Shown here: positions 32,744-41,850 of the stretch, in pieces
Numbering within the stretch: the stretch's first letter is position 1
How the letters are laid out: each line of letters opens with the position of its first letter
From: Lacibacter sp. H375
GTDB taxonomy: Bacteria > Bacteroidota > Bacteroidia > Chitinophagales > Chitinophagaceae
Assembly (NCBI RefSeq): GCF_037892425.1
Contig: NZ_JBBKTT010000001.1
Location: 3,534,001-3,598,000, forward strand
DNA: 64,000 bases
Reading direction: 5' to 3'
Position numbers and translations under genes: made by a program
Notes under the pieces: model-generated
What the model was told of the DNA's origin: nothing
Seen by the model: the letters and a program-made list of their open reading frames with translations, nothing else
Database searches by the model: none

Positions 32744-32835
32744 TTGATTTCGGACAGATAATACTGATCGTTTTCGGTATTCTTCAAAAAAACATGAGAT
32801 TAAAAAACCAAAGCTGTATGCTCCATTACAAAACG

Positions 32836-35385
32836 ATGGCAATGTTCAAAAATTGCCTGATCAAAGTTACTCCCGTTCTCCCGTTTCTGCTCTTTGTTCT
32901 TACCAGTAATGCACAAATTAAGCCAACCCCTGCCGAAGAAAGACTGAAAGGCATGGAGTTGCGAAAGCAAATGGAGAAGAAATCTTTGTTAAAAGATGCA
33001 AAATTCCGCAATATCGGTCCATCCGTGATGAGCGGAAGGGTAAATGATGTGGAAGTAAATCCTGAAGACCCAACAGAGTTTTATGTGGCTTATGCCAGCG
33101 GAGGCTTGTGGCATACAAAGAATAACGGACAATCATTTACACCCATTTTTGATAATGAAGATGTAATGACCATTGGGGACATTGCTGTGAAGTGGTATGG
33201 CAGTCGTGTGATTTGGGTGGGTACAGGTGAAGTAAACAGTAGCCGTTCATCTTATGCAGGTAATGGTGTATACAAAAGCAGCGATAATGGTAAAACATGG
33301 GAATACCTTGGTTTGCCCGAAAGTCATCATATAGGTAAAGTGCAATTGCATCCAACCGATCCTAATACTGCTTGGGTGGCGGCATTAGGTCATTTATATT
33401 CGGCCAATAAAGAACGTGGTGTATATAAAACAGTTGACGGTGGTAAAACATGGAAACTCACGTTGTCAATTGATGATAACACCGGTGCAGTTGAAATGGA
33501 GATGAATCCAAACAACCCGAATGAATTATATGCGGCCATGTGGCATCGTACACGCCGTGGCTGGTTGTTTACAGAGAGCGGACCAACAAGCGGTATTTAT
33601 AAAAGTACTGATGGCGGTAATACCTGGAGCAACATTACAGCACCGGGCAGTGGTTTTGCAGAAGGGAAGAAGCTTGGTCGTATTGGGTTGAGTGTGTATG
33701 CAAAAAATCCAAACATTGTTTATGCCGTCATTGATAATTACAATCCATTGCCTGATACTGCAAAGAAAAAGCCGGTGAGTGATACTGTTCTTCAACTCAC
33801 CGATTTTAAAACCATGACGGCTGATAAATTCCTAGGTCTTGATGATAAAAAACTGGATACGTTCATGCGTAAGCAACGTTATCCTGCAAAATATACCGCA
33901 GCATCTGTAAAAGAAATGGTTCGTGCGGGGAAAATTCAACCCATTGCTATGTGGGATTATTTTGATGCAGGTGATGATGGTTTCAGCAACGCAGGTATTA
34001 AAGGTTGTGAAGTGTACCGTAGTGATGATGCAGGTAAAACATGGAAACTGGTGAATAATAAATTGCCGCAGGTGTTCAGCACGTATGGTTATTACTTCGC
34101 AAAAATTTATGTGTCGCCAACAAATCCGGATAAAGTGGTAGTGCTTGGTGTAAATGCATGGATGAGTACTGATGCAGGTAAGACCTTTAAAAATATTGAA
34201 GGAAGAAATGTGCATTCCGATCATCATGCATTGTGGATCAATCCCAAAAAAGATTCACACATGATCAATGGTAATGATGGTGGTATTAATATAACCTATG
34301 ATGATGGGGCAAACTGGTTTAAAGCCAATTCAGCGTCACTTGGCCAATTTTATGCCATTACGGTTGATGATGCAAAACCTTACAATGTATATGGTGGCTT
34401 GCAGGATAACGGTACATGGTACGGCCCAAGCAACAACCGTGAAACAGTTGACTGGCACGACAACGGCAGCTATGCGTTTAAATCAATTGGTGGTGGCGAT
34501 GGCATGCAGGTGCAGGTTGATACAAGAGATAACACAACTGTTTATGCAGGATCACAATTTGGTGCTTACAGCCGTGCAAATAAAAACACGCCGTTTATGG
34601 GTCGTGTAAATGTGCGGCCGCAACATGAGCTTGGTGAAAAGCCATTACGTTTTAACTGGCAATCACCCATTCTTTTATCAAAACATAACCAGGATGTATT
34701 TTATTTCGGCACAAATCGTTTTCACCGCAGCTTTAATAAAGGCGAAAACAGTGCTAACCTCAGCAACGATCTTACAGGTGGGAAAAAAGAAGGCAATGTT
34801 CCGTTTGGAACATTGGTCACCATGAGTGAATCGCCTTTGCGTTTTGGGTTGATCTATACAGGTAGCGATGATGGGTTTATTCACGTAACAAAAGATGGTG
34901 GCTATAGCTGGAGTGCGGTACATAGCAAGCTTCCAAAGAATGTACAAGGGCTTTATGTTAGCCGTGTGATTGCATCGAAATTCAAAGAAAGCAGGGTATA
35001 TGTTACGCTGAACGGTTACCGTAACGATCATTTTGCAGCATGGGTATTTGTAAGTGAAGATTACGGTACTACCTGGAAACAACTGTTTACTGATCTGCCT
35101 GCCGAACCGGTGAATGTAATTCGTGAAGATCCAAAGCAGGAAAATCTCCTGTATGTAGGAACCGATCATGGATTATATGTATCGTTCGACGGGGGTGCAA
35201 GCAGCATGGCATGGATGAGCGAGTTGCCTCGTGTAGCGATTCATGATATTGCGATCCAGGAAAGGGAAAATGAAATTGTGTTGGGTACACATGGCCGGAG
35301 TATTTATATTGCTCCCCTGGGTGAGGCACAAAAACTGGCTGCCGACAAAGCCTATCACGACAAGAAAAAGGCAGATTTAAAATAA
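32836..35385 (+). CDS. Secreted BNR/VPS10-like beta-propeller protein
   Basis: An 849-residue exported protein (signal peptide ending LTSNAQ). It carries many Asp-box repeats of the sialidase/sortilin type: VYKSSDNGKTWEYL, VYKTVDGGKTWKLT, IYKSTDGGNTWSNI, VYRSDDAGKTWKLV, TKDGGYSWSAV and VSEDYGTTWKQL. These form one or two large beta-propellers with no sialidase Arg triad, so a hydrolase role is not supported. The family is common and highly expressed in Bacteroidota, with unknown function. It diverges from the MORN-like gene. ATG 32836 or 32842 is possible. Confidence 0.9.
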   Translation: MAMFKNCLIKVTPVLPFLLFVLTSNAQIKPTPAEERLKGMELRKQMEKKSLLKDAKFRNIGPSVMSGRVNDVEVNPEDPTEFYVAYASGGLWHTKNNGQSFTPIFDNEDVMTIGDIAVKWYGSRVIWVGTGEVNSSRSSYAGNGVYKSSDNGKTWEYLGLPESHHIGKVQLHPTDPNTAWVAALGHLYSANKERGVYKTVDGGKTWKLTLSIDDNTGAVEMEMNPNNPNELYAAMWHRTRRGWLFTESGPTSGIYKSTDGGNTWSNITAPGSGFAEGKKLGRIGLSVYAKNPNIVYAVIDNYNPLPDTAKKKPVSDTVLQLTDFKTMTADKFLGLDDKKLDTFMRKQRYPAKYTAASVKEMVRAGKIQPIAMWDYFDAGDDGFSNAGIKGCEVYRSDDAGKTWKLVNNKLPQVFSTYGYYFAKIYVSPTNPDKVVVLGVNAWMSTDAGKTFKNIEGRNVHSDHHALWINPKKDSHMINGNDGGINITYDDGANWFKANSASLGQFYAITVDDAKPYNVYGGLQDNGTWYGPSNNRETVDWHDNGSYAFKSIGGGDGMQVQVDTRDNTTVYAGSQFGAYSRANKNTPFMGRVNVRPQHELGEKPLRFNWQSPILLSKHNQDVFYFGTNRFHRSFNKGENSANLSNDLTGGKKEGNVPFGTLVTMSESPLRFGLIYTGSDDGFIHVTKDGGYSWSAVHSKLPKNVQGLYVSRVIASKFKESRVYVTLNGYRNDHFAAWVFVSEDYGTTWKQLFTDLPAEPVNVIREDPKQENLLYVGTDHGLYVSFDGGASSMAWMSELPRVAIHDIAIQERENEIVLGTHGRSIYIAPLGEAQKLAADKAYHDKKKADLK

Positions 35386-35467
35386 CATTAATCGCCATTT
35401 GTCATTCAGGCAACAATATTGCTGGTAATTTGTTTTATCTTGAAACTCTAATAAAAAACAGAAGAAC

Positions 35468-35974
35468 ATGAAACGTATTTTCAGTTTAATGACCGTTTTC
35501 GGTTTGTTGCTTTCCATTACAGCTTGTGCACAAAATCAAACAAAGCCTAGTCCGCCTGCATCAACAGAGTTCAAAGCGGGTGGTGCAAACATTAAGATCA
35601 GTTACAGCGCTCCTTCGGTAAAAGGAAGAGAGATTTGGGGTAAGCTGGTTCCTTATGGCGAAGTATGGCGTACAGGTGCTAATGAAGCAACCGTATTTGA
35701 AACCGATAAGGATATTAAAATAGAAGGTAAAACATTGCCTGCCGGTAAGTACGGACTGTTTACAGTGCCGGGCAAAGATGAGTGGGTGATCGTTTTCAAC
35801 AAAACATGGAAACAGTGGGGCGCTTACCAATACAAAGCAACAGATGATGCTTTGCGTGTAACGGTTAAGCCAACCGCAGGTGACATGACTGAAACACTTA
35901 AGATCGATGGCGCCGCCGACGGTGTTACCATCAAATGGGAAAAATTAAGTGTACCATTTAAGATTTCACAATAA
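35468..35974 (+). CDS. DUF2911 family lipoprotein
   Basis: A 168-residue lipoprotein: the signal peptide ends in LLSITAC. The mature domain has the DUF2911 pattern IKISYSAPSVKGREIWGKLVPYGEVWRTGANEAT (in several blocks), then LPAGKYGLFTVPGKDEWVIVFN. It is a beta-sandwich found almost only in Bacteroidota, function unknown. It lies 82 bp after the BNR protein and may share its transcript; a terminator follows. Confidence 0.92.
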   Translation: MKRIFSLMTVFGLLLSITACAQNQTKPSPPASTEFKAGGANIKISYSAPSVKGREIWGKLVPYGEVWRTGANEATVFETDKDIKIEGKTLPAGKYGLFTVPGKDEWVIVFNKTWKQWGAYQYKATDDALRVTVKPTAGDMTETLKIDGAADGVTIKWEKLSVPFKISQ

Positions 35975-35998
35975 GTATAAACCATCAATGTGTGATCG

Positions 35999-36024
35999 AT
36001 CCCCTGAGCAATCGGGGGATTTTT
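35999..36024 (+). terminator. Terminator of the DUF2911 gene
   Basis: ATCCCCTGA / TCGGGGGAT, nine pairs with one G-U, closed by a GCAA tetraloop and followed by four T. Confidence 0.88.
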
Positions 36025-36096
36025 CATTTCACAGCTTATCCACAACCAGCAAGGGTTTCAATGCTGCACTGTAATTAATGAGTAGTTTGCACGGGA

Positions 36097-36957
36097 ATGA
36101 AGGATTCGAGGAACATATTGCTGGTGATCGTTTCACTATGTTTGATTGGCACATGGGTTTATCATCTCTACGATAAAAATAAATATGCCAATACTGATGT
36201 GTTGCTGCCCGTGAAAGATTCGCTTGCTGAGCAAACAAAAGTGAACGATTCATTGCGTGTTGCTTATAATGGTTTATTGCGCCAGATCGATTCATCACGT
36301 ACCGCAGCGGTTGTTGATACTGCATTTGTTCCGCTTGATTCAACCAGGAATGCTATTGATAGTTTACGTAATGAAATTGCTTCAATCCTCGCCATCAACA
36401 ATATCACCAAGGAAGATCTGCGCAGGGCAGAGGAAAAGATAAAACAATTGCAGCAGCGGTTATCTTCTTCAGCTTCAACGCCTGTAACTACTTCAACTGA
36501 AATAAAGAATACAACGTCTCCGGCAACAAATCGTGTAGAAACCATCAGTAAACCAATAGCAGAAGATCCTGTGTTTACAGCATCGGCCATCAGTTTCAGA
36601 GCAATACAATCGGGTAAGGAACAGGTAACGGCCAATGCAGATGCAACAGGTTATTTCAGCATTGCCTGCACGGTTCAAAACCCCACAGCTTCATTCAGCG
36701 ATACGGAAGTGTATATGGCGTTGATCGATCCTTCTGGTGATGTGGTACAGGATGATCCCTGGCAATCAGGTATGCTCACTACTTCTAACAACGATCGTAT
36801 TCCCTATACCCGCAAAGCAAAACTTTCTTATGCAAAAGGTGATGCAAGCCGCATCGCAATGAATCTGAAACTGTCTGCGTATGATAAAGGCATGTACAGT
36901 GTGCAGTTCTATCATAATGGAGTTAGGATTGGACGCACAAACCTGCGATTGAATTAG
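36097..36957 (+). CDS. Membrane-anchored coiled-coil protein with beta-sandwich tail
   Basis: A 286-residue protein with one N-terminal transmembrane helix (ILLVIVSLCLIGTWVYHLY), a coiled coil in residues 40-125 broken by a Ser/Thr-rich region, a low-complexity linker, and a C-terminal beta domain (about 155-286: VYMALIDPSGDVVQ, AMNLKLSAYDKGMYSVQFYH). The tail probably lies in the periplasm and resembles domains in which chaperone-like or binding proteins are displayed. No family recognised. Confidence 0.72.
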   Translation: MKDSRNILLVIVSLCLIGTWVYHLYDKNKYANTDVLLPVKDSLAEQTKVNDSLRVAYNGLLRQIDSSRTAAVVDTAFVPLDSTRNAIDSLRNEIASILAINNITKEDLRRAEEKIKQLQQRLSSSASTPVTTSTEIKNTTSPATNRVETISKPIAEDPVFTASAISFRAIQSGKEQVTANADATGYFSIACTVQNPTASFSDTEVYMALIDPSGDVVQDDPWQSGMLTTSNNDRIPYTRKAKLSYAKGDASRIAMNLKLSAYDKGMYSVQFYHNGVRIGRTNLRLN

Positions 36958-37066
36958 ATCAGCTTTTCACTTAATCACATTTTTTTCACAGTTGCTTAAA
37001 TGCGTTGCATTAATGGGTACAACAGAGTTCCTTTGTGTTACTTTTACCCAAAGTACAACTTACATT

Positions 37067-38209
37067 ATGTTGAAGAAGCAAGTTTTGTTACTGGTGTCCC
37101 TCGTTATTACGTTGGGTTATCAGTCATCTGCTCAAACCAGCACCCAAACTAAATATACAAGTGTTCCTGATCTTTATGCGGGCATTGAAGTGGGATCGAA
37201 AGGAGTGAAGCTGAGTGTGATAGAAATGAAAAAAAATAAGGAGACAGGTAATAGTTTTTCCATTGTTAAAGACACTTCTTTCAATACTGACTTCATTTCC
37301 TTTACACAACCAACCTTTGATGCAACGGCTACAAGTTTTGCCGGAATGTTTCAAACAGCAGTTACAAAGTTTAATATTCCATCAAAAAGAGTGTTTACTG
37401 TTATAAGCAGCGGTGTAAAGATGCAGGCAGAAAAAGAGAACAAAAAAGAATGGGTAGAGAAACTTATCAAAGAATTCCGTTCTAAAGTAAATGAACCAAC
37501 ACGTAAGGTTGAAGTGGTGGATGTGCAGCAGGAAGCAAAATTATCCCACCAGGGAATTGTGCCTGCAAATCGTCGTTACAACACTTTTCTTATTGATATT
37601 GGCAGTGGTAATTCAAAAGGTGGTTTCTTTCCTTATGGTAATGATAGCTATTTCTATCTCTTTCAATTATCATGGGGTACAAAGAGTACAGCCAATGCCG
37701 CAGAAAAAATGTGTGGCGATGATAAGTCGCATGAAAATTACACACGCCAGTTGTTGCGTGTAGCAGCAGGTGCCGAAAATACAGAGATCGCCTATACGGT
37801 TAATACGAGTGGCAGCTATCCTGTGAGCGATCATATTGCATTCAGTGGTGGTATTGCCTGGGCAACTGCAACGTTGTTGTATCCCGAATTAAATAATAAC
37901 CCTGTAGTACCGGTTACTTATGAAGATGTGGAGCGTTTCCATAAACGTGTTACAGAAAATTATTCTTCCTTCTCTGAAAGCTATTTAATGAGCAAGCTCA
38001 CAAATGGCAAATGGGATAAAAAACTTATTTCATCTGAAGTAAAGCGTGTGCATGGAGTGTTCGATCAGCGTTCACTCATGGCCGGTAGTGCATTGCTGCT
38101 GCGTATTATGCGCCAGTTCAAATCGGTGAACGAAGCCAAACAATTTTATTTGATCAAAAACGGCCAGGTAGGCTGGGTATCAGCATATGTTGATAATGCT
38201 GTTGATTAA
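37067..38209 (+). CDS. Exported Ppx/GppA phosphatase-like (ASKHA fold) protein
   Basis: A 380-residue protein with a signal peptide (MLKKQVLLLVSLVITLGYQSSAQ in two blocks, cleaved at SAQ) followed by an actin-like fold of the Ppx/GppA type: YAGIEVGSKGVKLSVIEM (phosphate 1), VQQEAKLSHQGI (the EA..S.G motif of exopolyphosphatases), FLIDIGSGNSKGGFF (phosphate 2) and FSGGIAWATA (adenosine-type motif). Normal Ppx and GppA are cytoplasmic and larger (over 500 residues), so an exported form is odd: neither ATP nor ppGpp is expected in the periplasm. It could act on polyphosphate or have lost activity. Confidence 0.85.
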   Translation: MLKKQVLLLVSLVITLGYQSSAQTSTQTKYTSVPDLYAGIEVGSKGVKLSVIEMKKNKETGNSFSIVKDTSFNTDFISFTQPTFDATATSFAGMFQTAVTKFNIPSKRVFTVISSGVKMQAEKENKKEWVEKLIKEFRSKVNEPTRKVEVVDVQQEAKLSHQGIVPANRRYNTFLIDIGSGNSKGGFFPYGNDSYFYLFQLSWGTKSTANAAEKMCGDDKSHENYTRQLLRVAAGAENTEIAYTVNTSGSYPVSDHIAFSGGIAWATATLLYPELNNNPVVPVTYEDVERFHKRVTENYSSFSESYLMSKLTNGKWDKKLISSEVKRVHGVFDQRSLMAGSALLLRIMRQFKSVNEAKQFYLIKNGQVGWVSAYVDNAVD

Positions 38210-38237
38210 TGTGTACTTCTACTCCATTATATAAAAG

Positions 38238-38263
38238 CTCCGGCATTTGCCGGAGTTTTTTTT
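38238..38263 (+). terminator. Terminator
   Basis: A perfect stem CTCCGGC / GCCGGAG with an ATTT loop and eight T, after the Ppx-like gene. Confidence 0.95.
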
Positions 38264-38374
38264 ATTTAGATTAAACCACATTGTCATTTGATGGTCTATG
38301 CATCCAACCTTTGTATTACCTCGTTAAATAGAAAGGCATTTAATCCGTCACCATAACAATCCTTAATAATAGTT

Positions 38375-38390
38375 TGGCATGGTGTTTGGC
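38375..38390 (+). promoter_or_regulatory. Sigma-54-like promoter of the barrel gene
   Basis: TGGCAT-GGTGT-TTGGC: full -24 half, correct spacing, and TTGG followed by C. It lies 15 bp before ATG 38406 and 21 bp before ATG 38412, which favours the second start. Confidence 0.5.
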
Positions 38391-38411
38391 AATCATCAAA
38401 AAAATATGTTT

Positions 38412-39104
38412 ATGAAAATCAAACTTCTTTGTCTTGCTTTTTTTGCTGTAACGATCAGCAGTGTGTCAGCGCAAAATTCTTCAGTATTTATTAAAGCCGG
38501 TTACAACCTTGCGAATATCTCTATCAGTGAGGATGGAGATGTTGATGAAAACAGGGCGTTGTCAAGTTTTCATGTGGGACTGCAAGGTGATATCTCACTT
38601 ATTAAAAACATTCTTTCTATTCAACCTGGATTGATGTTTACAGGTAAAGGCTCAAAGTTGCAAACAGGTGAACCTGGTCAGAATGGCTATTTCCGTTCAG
38701 TTGTGAATCCTTATTACATTGAAGTTCCTGTAAACGTAGTTCTGAAAGCGCCATTAGGTGGTGATGCAAAATTCTTTGTTGGTGCAGGTCCTTATGCCGC
38801 TGTGGGTATAGGTGGCAAGAGAAAACTGGATTATCAGGTAATTGGTATTGCGTATAACAGAACTGATAAAATTGAATTTTCAGATGATGATCCTACAACA
38901 CAAGGTGAAGAGGGCTCAGGTTATGGAATCCTTCGTCGTTTCGATTATGGTTTAAATGGAACCATTGGTTTTGAAGGTGAGAAAGCAATGCTCTCAGTGA
39001 ATTATGGATTGGGTTTAGCAAAACTTCAATCAGGTGCTGATAATAATGTTGATGAAAAAAATAAGCATAGAGTTCTGAGTTTTACGATCGGTTTCCGTTT
39101 GTAA
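38412..39104 (+). CDS. Outer-membrane beta-barrel protein (porin family)
   Basis: A 230-residue exported protein (signal peptide ending SSVSAQ). The mature part is an eight-stranded barrel of the kind called outer membrane protein beta-barrel domain: FIKAGYNLANISI, FHVGLQGDISL, LSIQPGLMFTGKGS, YYIEVPVNVVLKA, KFFVGAGPYAAVGI and the final VLSFTIGFRL. The terminal FRL fits the BAM recognition signal. No enzyme domain. The start at 38412 (MKIKLLC) gives a normal signal peptide. Confidence 0.88.
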   Translation: MKIKLLCLAFFAVTISSVSAQNSSVFIKAGYNLANISISEDGDVDENRALSSFHVGLQGDISLIKNILSIQPGLMFTGKGSKLQTGEPGQNGYFRSVVNPYYIEVPVNVVLKAPLGGDAKFFVGAGPYAAVGIGGKRKLDYQVIGIAYNRTDKIEFSDDDPTTQGEEGSGYGILRRFDYGLNGTIGFEGEKAMLSVNYGLGLAKLQSGADNNVDEKNKHRVLSFTIGFRL

Positions 39105-39121
39105 TAACCTGCCGGACTGAG

Positions 39122-39157
39122 AAGGGCGCATTGCTTAGCAATGCGCCCTTTTATTTT
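39122..39157 (+). terminator. Terminator
   Basis: A perfect 13-bp stem AAGGGCGCATTGC / GCAATGCGCCCTT with a three-base loop and a T-rich tail, after the barrel gene. Confidence 0.9.
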
Positions 39158-39265
39158 ACCGCTGAGGAGATGATTATAATTGATGCGAATGATAGACTAG
39201 CTGATAATATTATTACAGTTGCCGATATATTTACTATCGACTTGTAACTACCGGCTTTCGTTTTT

Positions 39266-41506
39266 CTACTTCTTAAATTTGTTCTTCAACGCTGCCAATG
39301 CATCATTTACACTCAAGCTGGTTAAGTCTTCTTCTTTTTTGAACCTTGTTGCCGGGCCGTGTATCTTGGGCCTTGCACTTCGGGCAGGTGCTTCCTCTGT
39401 TTGTTTGATGGAAAGTGCAATACGCTTACGTGCAATATCAACTTCCACAACTTTCACCATCACTTTATCATTCAGTTTTAATTTTTCTGCGGGGTCAGTA
39501 ATGTAATCATGTGAAATTTCAGAAACATGAACTAATCCATCCTGCTTCACGCCAATATCAACGAATGCACCGAAGCGTGTGAGGTTGGTAACCATACCGG
39601 GTATCACCATTCCGGGTGTAACATCTTCAATCTTAAAAATGTTAGCATATTCAAATGCTTGTGCTTCGCTTCGTGGATCAAGTCCCGGTTTCACCAATTC
39701 TTTCAGGATGTCGGTTATAGTTAATTCACCAATTGTTTCGCTCACATATTTTTTTGCATTGATCTGTTTAATTGTTGCTTCGTTGCCGATTAGCTCTTCC
39801 ACTTTCAATTGCAGATCATTCGCCATTTGCTCAACAACAGGATAAGCTTCGGGATGCACGGCGCTTTTATCCAATGCGTTCTCGCCATCATTAATGCGTA
39901 AGAAACCTGCGCATTGTTCAAATGCTTTATCGCCAAGCCTTGGTACTTTTAATAATTGTTTACGTGACGTAAATCGACCTATCTCATTTCTATACTTCAC
40001 AATGTTTTCTGCAATGCTGCTGTTGATACCACTCACATAACTCAGCAAATGTTTACTGGCCGTATTTAAGTTTACACCCACCTGGTTCACGCAACTTACT
40101 ACTGTTTGATCAAGTCGTTCCTTTAAACGCATTTGATTAACATCGTGCTGGTATTGACCAACACCAATACTTTTCGGATCGATCTTTACCAATTCAGCCA
40201 ACGGATCCATTAACCTGCGACCAATACTTACAGCACCACGTACCGTTACATCTTTATCTGGAAATTCTTCACGTGCAACTTCACTTGCACTGTAAACAGA
40301 TGCTCCATCTTCATTCACCAAAAAGATAGGCAAGCCAAGATTTAATTTTTTAATGAATTGTTCTGTTTCTCTTCCTGCTGTGCCATCACCTATAGCAAAT
40401 ACTTCTGTCTGGAATGCTTTCACCAAATGACGGATGGTCATTTCAGAGGTATAAAGCTTGCCAGGCTCATGAATAAAGATGAGATCAGTTGTTTGGAGTT
40501 CACCTTTTTCATCTAAACACACAACTTTACAACCTGTTCTGTAACCAGGATCAAGTGCAAGAATTCGTTTGCTGCCAAGCGGACTGCTCAACAAAAGCTG
40601 ACGTAAATTTTCTGCAAATACGGTAATCGCTTCTTCATCGCCTTTTTGTTTTAACTGCGAACGGAATTCTGTTTCAAGACTTGGTTGCAGTAAACGTTTA
40701 TAAGCATCTTTGATCGCTTTCTTCACGTGTGTAGTGCTTTCGCTCATGCCTTTTACATATTGCGCATCGATCAATTCAATTGCCAACTCTTCTTCAGGTT
40801 CAATGCTCATTTTCAAAACACCTTCTGTAAATCCACGAAGAATCGCAAGGATACGATGTGAAGGTATTTTATGTACAGGCTCACTGAAATCAAAATAATC
40901 TTTGAATTTTACACCTTCTGTTTCTTTGTCTTTCATCACGGTGCTCTTCACCAATGCTTCATCTTCAAAAAACTTTCGGAGTTTGGCACGCACATTCGCA
41001 TCTTCATTCACCATCTCGGAAATAATATCTCTTGCACCTTGCAATGCATCTTCTGCCGTTGCTACTTTTTCATTGATGAACGTTGCTGCCTGTTCATTAA
41101 CGGCAATATCTTTTTGCTCAAGTAATAACAAAGCCAATGGTTCCAAACCATTTTCTCTCGCCGTTTGTGCTTTTGTTTTGCGTTTGGGTTTGTACGGGAG
41201 ATAAATATCTTCCAGTTCATTTAATGTAGTTGCTTTATCAAGCTTAGCTTGCAAAGCGTCTGTCATCTTTCCCTGTTCGGTAATTGTTTTTTCTATAAAC
41301 GTTTTACGTTCAGTAAATTCTTTCAGGAATTTTGCCTGATCCTGTATTTGTTGAATAGCCACCTCATCCAGGTTGCCGGTCTTATCTTTCCGGTATCGGG
41401 CAATAAAAGGAATCGTTGCTCCTTCGTTCAATAATTCTATCACAGCCTCGACCTGCTGCACTCGCAGGCTCAGCAAACCTGCAATCTTTGATGAAAATTC
41501 TGTCAT
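39266..41506 (-). CDS. tex: Tex family transcription accessory protein
   Basis: A 746-residue Tex protein, an RNA-binding factor linked to transcription. Domains in order: helical N-terminus with GATIPFIARYRKDKTGNLDE, the YqgF-like nuclease fold (RILALDPGYRTGCKVVCLDE, FAIGDGTAGRETEQF), helix-hairpin-helix segments (HLLSYVSGINSSIAENIVKY, LKVPRLGDKAFEQ), and a C-terminal S1 domain (TPGMVIPGMVTNLTRFGAFV). Length matches the family. Single gene. Confidence 0.97.
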   Translation of the reverse strand: MTEFSSKIAGLLSLRVQQVEAVIELLNEGATIPFIARYRKDKTGNLDEVAIQQIQDQAKFLKEFTERKTFIEKTITEQGKMTDALQAKLDKATTLNELEDIYLPYKPKRKTKAQTARENGLEPLALLLLEQKDIAVNEQAATFINEKVATAEDALQGARDIISEMVNEDANVRAKLRKFFEDEALVKSTVMKDKETEGVKFKDYFDFSEPVHKIPSHRILAILRGFTEGVLKMSIEPEEELAIELIDAQYVKGMSESTTHVKKAIKDAYKRLLQPSLETEFRSQLKQKGDEEAITVFAENLRQLLLSSPLGSKRILALDPGYRTGCKVVCLDEKGELQTTDLIFIHEPGKLYTSEMTIRHLVKAFQTEVFAIGDGTAGRETEQFIKKLNLGLPIFLVNEDGASVYSASEVAREEFPDKDVTVRGAVSIGRRLMDPLAELVKIDPKSIGVGQYQHDVNQMRLKERLDQTVVSCVNQVGVNLNTASKHLLSYVSGINSSIAENIVKYRNEIGRFTSRKQLLKVPRLGDKAFEQCAGFLRINDGENALDKSAVHPEAYPVVEQMANDLQLKVEELIGNEATIKQINAKKYVSETIGELTITDILKELVKPGLDPRSEAQAFEYANIFKIEDVTPGMVIPGMVTNLTRFGAFVDIGVKQDGLVHVSEISHDYITDPAEKLKLNDKVMVKVVEVDIARKRIALSIKQTEEAPARSARPKIHGPATRFKKEEDLTSLSVNDALAALKNKFKK

Positions 41507-41850
41507 TCTTCTTCAGTTAAACTTGTTTAAAAGGGGATGCAATATAGCTGTGCTTCAGTAGAAAAAAAATTTGTTCATTTCAAACATTAGAACAAAATAA
41601 TAAGTAAAGTTCAGTGACATGATTATGACAAAACACATGCAAAATAAAGTGGTTATGTAAAAAACGTACAAGTGAGGTTTCGTTCAACCCGACTTTTTTA
41701 CCACTCTTCAAAACAAACAAGTTAAAACGCAGCATCACATAAACATGTGTTGTCAGTTAATTCATAGTGTACGTTATTCGCACACTTTTAATTGATCTTA
41801 ACAAAGAGAGGATCAATCAATTTATTAATCACATCAAAACCTTATCATTC
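41507..41850. other. 344-bp spacer before susC
   Basis: No gene. Two inverted repeats are seen: CACAT-AAAC-ATGTG (41736-41749) and ATTGATC (41791-41797) with GATCAAT (41811-41817) in the susC leader. No clear -7/-33 pair and no ECF sigma/anti-sigma genes are nearby, so the regulator of the SusC/SusD pair is not visible. Confidence 0.5.
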
